Shown in pieces: positions 27,368 to 30,123 of a stretch of DNA of 30,123 nt. A program made the position numbers and the translations under genes. Source of the DNA: SAR202 cluster bacterium AC-647-N09_OGT_505m (GTDB lineage Bacteria; Chloroflexota; Dehalococcoidia; UBA2985); the NCBI GenBank assembly GCA_009391225.1, contig VEXC01000013.1, forward strand, positions 1 through 30,123, given 5' to 3'. The notes below the pieces were generated by a model. The model searched no databases. It saw nothing but the letters and a program-made list of their open reading frames with translations, and was not told the DNA's origin. Numbering within the stretch: position 1 is the stretch's first letter; every line of letters starts with the position of its first letter.

Positions 27368-28858
27368 TCATGAACTGGAGATTTCCAGGGCCAGTTTGTT
27401 CATCTCCAACTGGACAGGAATAGGGTGGTTACCAGTGAAACAACCCAAGCAGTGAGTATCCTGATCACCTCCCACGGCCTTTATCAGCCCCTCCACACTA
27501 AGGTAGCCCAAGGAATCAGAACCAACAAACTGCCGTATTTCTTCGACGTTCTTGGCAGCAGCTATGAGCTCACCATAGGAAGCCATGTCAACTCCCAGGT
27601 GGCAGGGATGCCGAATAGGCGGAGCGCACACCCGCAGGTGCACTTCAGTAGCACCAGCTTTCTGCACCAAGTGAACTACGTGGGGTGTGGTAGTCCCTCG
27701 GACAATGCTGTCGTCTACCACTATCACCCGCTTGCCAGAGAGTATCGCTGGCAGGGTATTAAACTTGAGCTTCACACCCAAATCCCTTACCCTCTGATCT
27801 GGCTCAATAAAGGTGCGTCCCACATATCGGTTCTTCAACAGCCCTTCGCTATAGGGGATACCAGCTTCCTGGGCGTAGCCCACCGCGGCCGCTGTAGCAG
27901 AGTCCGGCACCCCGATAACCACATCCGCGTCCACTGGGTGCTCCCGTGCTAGCTGAGCCCCCATAGCCTGGCGCAGGGAGTAGGTCAGCTTTCCACCGAT
28001 GATACTGTCCGGCCGGGCAAAGTATATGTACTCAAAGATGCACGAGGCCCTCTTCCGCTCGCTACCACGATAGAGAACCCTCAAGCCCTGATCGTCTATT
28101 ATGATGGCCTCTCCAGGCTCTATCTCCCGCAATAGCTCTGCACCAAGGTGGTCTAGAGCACAGCTCTCGGAGGCCACTATCCAGCCCCCATTCATCTTGC
28201 CCACGCACAGGGGCCGAACCCCAAGGGGGTCTCGAATGGCTATCAGGGAGTCCTTTGTCAGGACTACTAGGGAATAGGCACCCTGAACACGTCGCATCAG
28301 GTACTGTACCCGTTCGCCCCAATCACGACCAGGGGCGTTGGCCAGCAACTGGGCAATAACCTCAGAATCAGTGGAGGTGGAAAACTGGCACCCCCACTCC
28401 TCTAATTCTTGTCGTAAGGAGAGCGCGTTGACCACGTTGCCATTGTGCCCCAAGGCCATCTCTCCATATGGGCCTTGAACCAAAAAGGGCTGTGCGTTGC
28501 TAAGAACACTGGAGCCCGCAGTTGAGTATCTGGTATGGCCAATCGCAATATGCCCCACAAGACGTTCTAGGTCTTGCTCTCGGAAGGCTTGGGCCACAAG
28601 GCCCATAGCGGTGTTGAGGCGCAGGGTCTCCCCGTCGCTGACACTAATGCCGGCGCTTTCCTGGCCTCGATGTTGGAGTGCAAATAAGCCGAAGAACGCA
28701 ATACGGGCTACGTCTTCCCCTGGGGCATATACCCCGACCACTCCACAGTTTTCCTGCGGCAAGTCGCTGGTCTCTGCCACCTCCACCCCTAGCGGAAAGG
28801 TCACCTGGCTCAATAGCTCCCTTCCTTGGGGCAATGTACCCGAATTGTATTCCCTCAA
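27368..28858 (-). CDS. purF: Amidophosphoribosyltransferase
   Basis: PurF makes phosphoribosylamine from PRPP and glutamine, committing carbon to purines. The N-terminal glutaminase nucleophile is Cys38 in QENCGVVGVY. A 37-residue leader would have to be removed if the TTG start at 28858 is right, more than the roughly 10-15-residue propeptides known in B. subtilis-type enzymes. A later TTG or GTG (around residues 16-25), with GGAAGGGAG just upstream of the former, would give a more usual leader. Other motifs are ALQHRGQESAGI, the PRPP site VIVVDDSIVRGTTT (Val381-Asp382-Asp383), and iron-sulfur cysteines in the C-terminal region (CAPPIRHPCHLG, CLGCFTG). The FMH-type 4Fe-4S class is likely. 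It begins the purF-purM-purH operon. Confidence 0.96.
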   Translation of the reverse strand: MREYNSGTLPQGRELLSQVTFPLGVEVAETSDLPQENCGVVGVYAPGEDVARIAFFGLFALQHRGQESAGISVSDGETLRLNTAMGLVAQAFREQDLERLVGHIAIGHTRYSTAGSSVLSNAQPFLVQGPYGEMALGHNGNVVNALSLRQELEEWGCQFSTSTDSEVIAQLLANAPGRDWGERVQYLMRRVQGAYSLVVLTKDSLIAIRDPLGVRPLCVGKMNGGWIVASESCALDHLGAELLREIEPGEAIIIDDQGLRVLYRGSERKRASCIFEYIYFARPDSIIGGKLTYSLRQAMGAQLAREHPVDADVVIGVPDSATAAAVGYAQEAGIPYSEGLLKNRYVGRTFIEPDQRVRDLGVKLKFNTLPAILSGKRVIVVDDSIVRGTTTPHVVHLVQKAGATEVHLRVCAPPIRHPCHLGVDMASYGELIAAAKNVEEIRQFVGSDSLGYLSVEGLIKAVGGDQDTHCLGCFTGNHPIPVQLEMNKLALEISSS

Positions 28859-29070
28859 TAATGCTCGGTCAATCCCCTGAATTGACTCATAATAGAAGTT
28901 ACCTAGAGGAGTATCGTTGTCTCAGAAATAATGTGACTGGTAGATGGAATTAACACAGGAAGAGCAAGAGGATGGCTTTCTACCTTTAGTGTCGCACTGG
29001 TTGGGTAGAGATCTGCCATACCTGAAACTAAAGAGCAGTATCCATATTCATACGCCAATCATAGTCAGCG

Positions 29071-29640
29071 CTATTTCCTGAACAGCATTAGGTAGTTCTT
29101 GCCGTTCAAGTCCCTCTGGCTTACAAAGCGAAGCCCAGCCTTCTCTCCCAACTCCTTAACTTCCTCCTCACTGACCCTCTCTTTCAAAGGAGGGCCTTCC
29201 TCCGTTGCCTTCTTGTACCACTCCAGAACAGCAAGCCAGCCACCTCTTTGGAGCAACCTCTCAGCCTCTGCCAGAAAGCCTTTCTTGTCCGTTGCCTCAT
29301 GAAGGACAAAGGCTATGAAAGCTCCGTCCACACTGTCCTTATCAAGGGGTAACTTGTTCTGTCCACACTTAAGCACTTCCACATTGCCTAGGCGAATCGC
29401 AGATATACGCTCGCGGCATGTCTCTAGCATCTCTTTCTGAATATCCAGAGCATAAAGCTTCCCCTGGTTAACGTACTTGGCCAGTGGTACTGCGAAATAG
29501 CCTGGACCACAACCAATGTCCACAACCTTATGGTACGGCCTTAGTGGAATCATGGATATGACATGTTCTGGGTCCACCAGATCGCGGCGTTTTGGAGATA
29601 GCATGGCATCTCTACTGTCCGAATTGAATTTTTTTGGCAT
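29071..29640 (-). CDS. Class I SAM-dependent methyltransferase
   Basis: A 189-residue Rossmann-fold methyltransferase of the UbiE/Methyltransf_11-25 type. Motif I is VVDIGCGPGYFAVPLA (39-54), and motif II has YALDIQKEMLE. Asp and Asn residues follow in DGAFIAFVLHEA, the usual motif IV region. A short beta-rich C-terminus (RFVSQRDLNGKNYLMLFRK) ends the protein. No membrane segment is seen. The ATG at 29640 has a strong ribosome binding site AGGAGGGG upstream on the minus strand, and TATTAT about 18 bases further up could be the -10. The substrate cannot be told from the sequence, and it has no operon partner here (purF is 212 bases downstream on the same strand). Confidence 0.88.
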   Translation of the reverse strand: MPKKFNSDSRDAMLSPKRRDLVDPEHVISMIPLRPYHKVVDIGCGPGYFAVPLAKYVNQGKLYALDIQKEMLETCRERISAIRLGNVEVLKCGQNKLPLDKDSVDGAFIAFVLHEATDKKGFLAEAERLLQRGGWLAVLEWYKKATEEGPPLKERVSEEEVKELGEKAGLRFVSQRDLNGKNYLMLFRK

Positions 29641-29880
29641 GGCCTACCCCTCCTAGACAAATAATACGGACAACATGCTCCCGAAGACGCCCCGCAACAT
29701 CACCTATGCCGACCGGAATGTGCACCTGTCACCGTGGGAAGATGCAACGGATTCATGCTATCTACCCAAATAGTGTGAAAAAAGACACGTTCCCATTGTA
29801 CACCTTTTTGCCCCACATAGAAGCGATTGCAAACGAAGTTTTGAGTTGGTGGCCTCCCAACACACTCTAGGAGTGGCACG

Positions 29881-29915
29881 TATTTTCAGAAACTCCGTAG
29901 GGTTTTCTGAAAATA
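29881..29915. repeat. Perfect 12-bp inverted repeat
   Basis: TATTTTCAGAAA (29881-29892) and TTTCTGAAAATA (29904-29915) are exact complements with an 11-base loop. AT-rich arms without a T-run make a classic terminator unlikely. A protein-binding dyad or the tip of a small decayed element is possible. Confidence 0.5.
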
Positions 29916-30005
29916 TGTCTAGATATTGATAATACTCGCTGGCCTAGTTCACATACTTGCTGGCACGGCGTGTCACGAGGTAAGATAGCGTGGGATTGGG
30001 GTGCC

Positions 30006-30041
30006 CCGCCTCAGATATAGAGAAAAGCGTTTATGAGGCGG
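30006..30041. repeat. 8-bp GC-rich inverted repeat before the tRNA
   Basis: CCGCCTCA (30006-30013) and TGAGGCGG (30034-30041) are exact complements around a 20-base loop. The right arm ends 57 bases before the tRNA. Its function is unknown. Confidence 0.35.
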
Positions 30042-30098
30042 AAGAGCATAAAGGGAAAGAATACCTTGAACCCTTCTCTTCAGATCCACTTCCATAGC

Positions 30099-30123
30099 GC
30101 GCTTGTAGCTCAGTTTGGATAGA
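30099..30123 (+). tRNA. 5' part of a tRNA gene, cut by the window end
   Basis: GCGCTTG (acceptor), TA at positions 8-9, then the D-arm GCTCAGTTTGGATAGA match the start of a tRNA. The anticodon is outside the window. The 5' sequence resembles tRNA-Arg genes, but the identity cannot be fixed. Confidence 0.75.

Larger units (their letters stand above)
29641..30098. other. Intergenic region before the terminal tRNA
   Basis: About 460 bases. It holds the methyltransferase promoter region at its left end, a perfect hairpin (29881-29915) and an 8-bp inverted repeat (30006-30041). A plus-strand frame ending near 29870 has no recognisable content or ribosome binding site and is not called. Confidence 0.45.

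Noticed and set aside
29634..29870. Plus-strand open frame after the methyltransferase gene
   Set aside because: It has no ribosome binding site and no recognisable sequence, and begins inside the opposite-strand methyltransferase start region.

Overview
The window (about 30.1 kb, moderate G+C, close to half) looks like a chromosomal segment of a free-living bacterium. The protein set (MPN/JAMM–lysA–holB–RicT order, DUF1015 protein, HNH protein with the LNQNYQPLNVC start, PcrA with a C-terminal Tudor-like tail, frequent TTG/GTG starts) resembles Chloroflexota, probably Dehalococcoidia/SAR202-like. That assignment rests on recognised protein style, not on a marker-gene tree. UGA serves as an ordinary stop for several genes here (for example the CcdA-like and Rieske genes), so the code is standard.

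Region 1 (1-2.7 kb, plus strand) is a small redox cluster. It has a broken ArsR-type regulator, a membrane-anchored thioredoxin-like protein, a CcdA/DsbD-type membrane electron carrier and a Rieske ferredoxin. The thioredoxin-like gene is the main find. Its reading frame is interrupted only by one TGA, which lies exactly at the first cysteine of the CxxC active site (UPTC), and a SECIS-like hairpin follows at the expected distance. I interpret it as a selenoprotein.

Region 2 (2.7-7.9 kb) holds queF on the minus strand, then cvpA-like and HNH endonuclease genes on the plus strand. A minus-strand operon follows, read JAMM peptidase, lysA, holB and a RicT (PSP1) fragment.

Region 3 (8.0-11.3 kb, plus) carries tRNA-Gly(UCC), an endonuclease III gene, argC, tRNA-Glu(UUC) and a C-terminally truncated acyl-CoA dehydrogenase gene behind a palindromic promoter region.

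Region 4 (11.5-17.5 kb, minus) carries ligA, an unknown gene and pth as a tight operon, plus an isochorismatase-fold hydrolase and a DUF1015 protein. Region 5 (18.0-23.7 kb, plus) carries pcrA, leuS and an arsenate-reductase-type phosphatase, with a decayed lipoprotein-like gene on the opposite strand. Region 6 (23.9-29.6 kb, minus) carries a family 2 glycosyltransferase, the operon purF-purM-purH and a methyltransferase. The window ends inside a tRNA gene.

Most genes are core housekeeping functions: purine, lysine, arginine and queuosine synthesis, DNA replication and repair, and translation. Signs of decay recur (arsR, RicT fragment, acyl-CoA dehydrogenase, lipoprotein remnant). A short dispersed repeat with TGTCATTC-like ends occupies several intergenic gaps.
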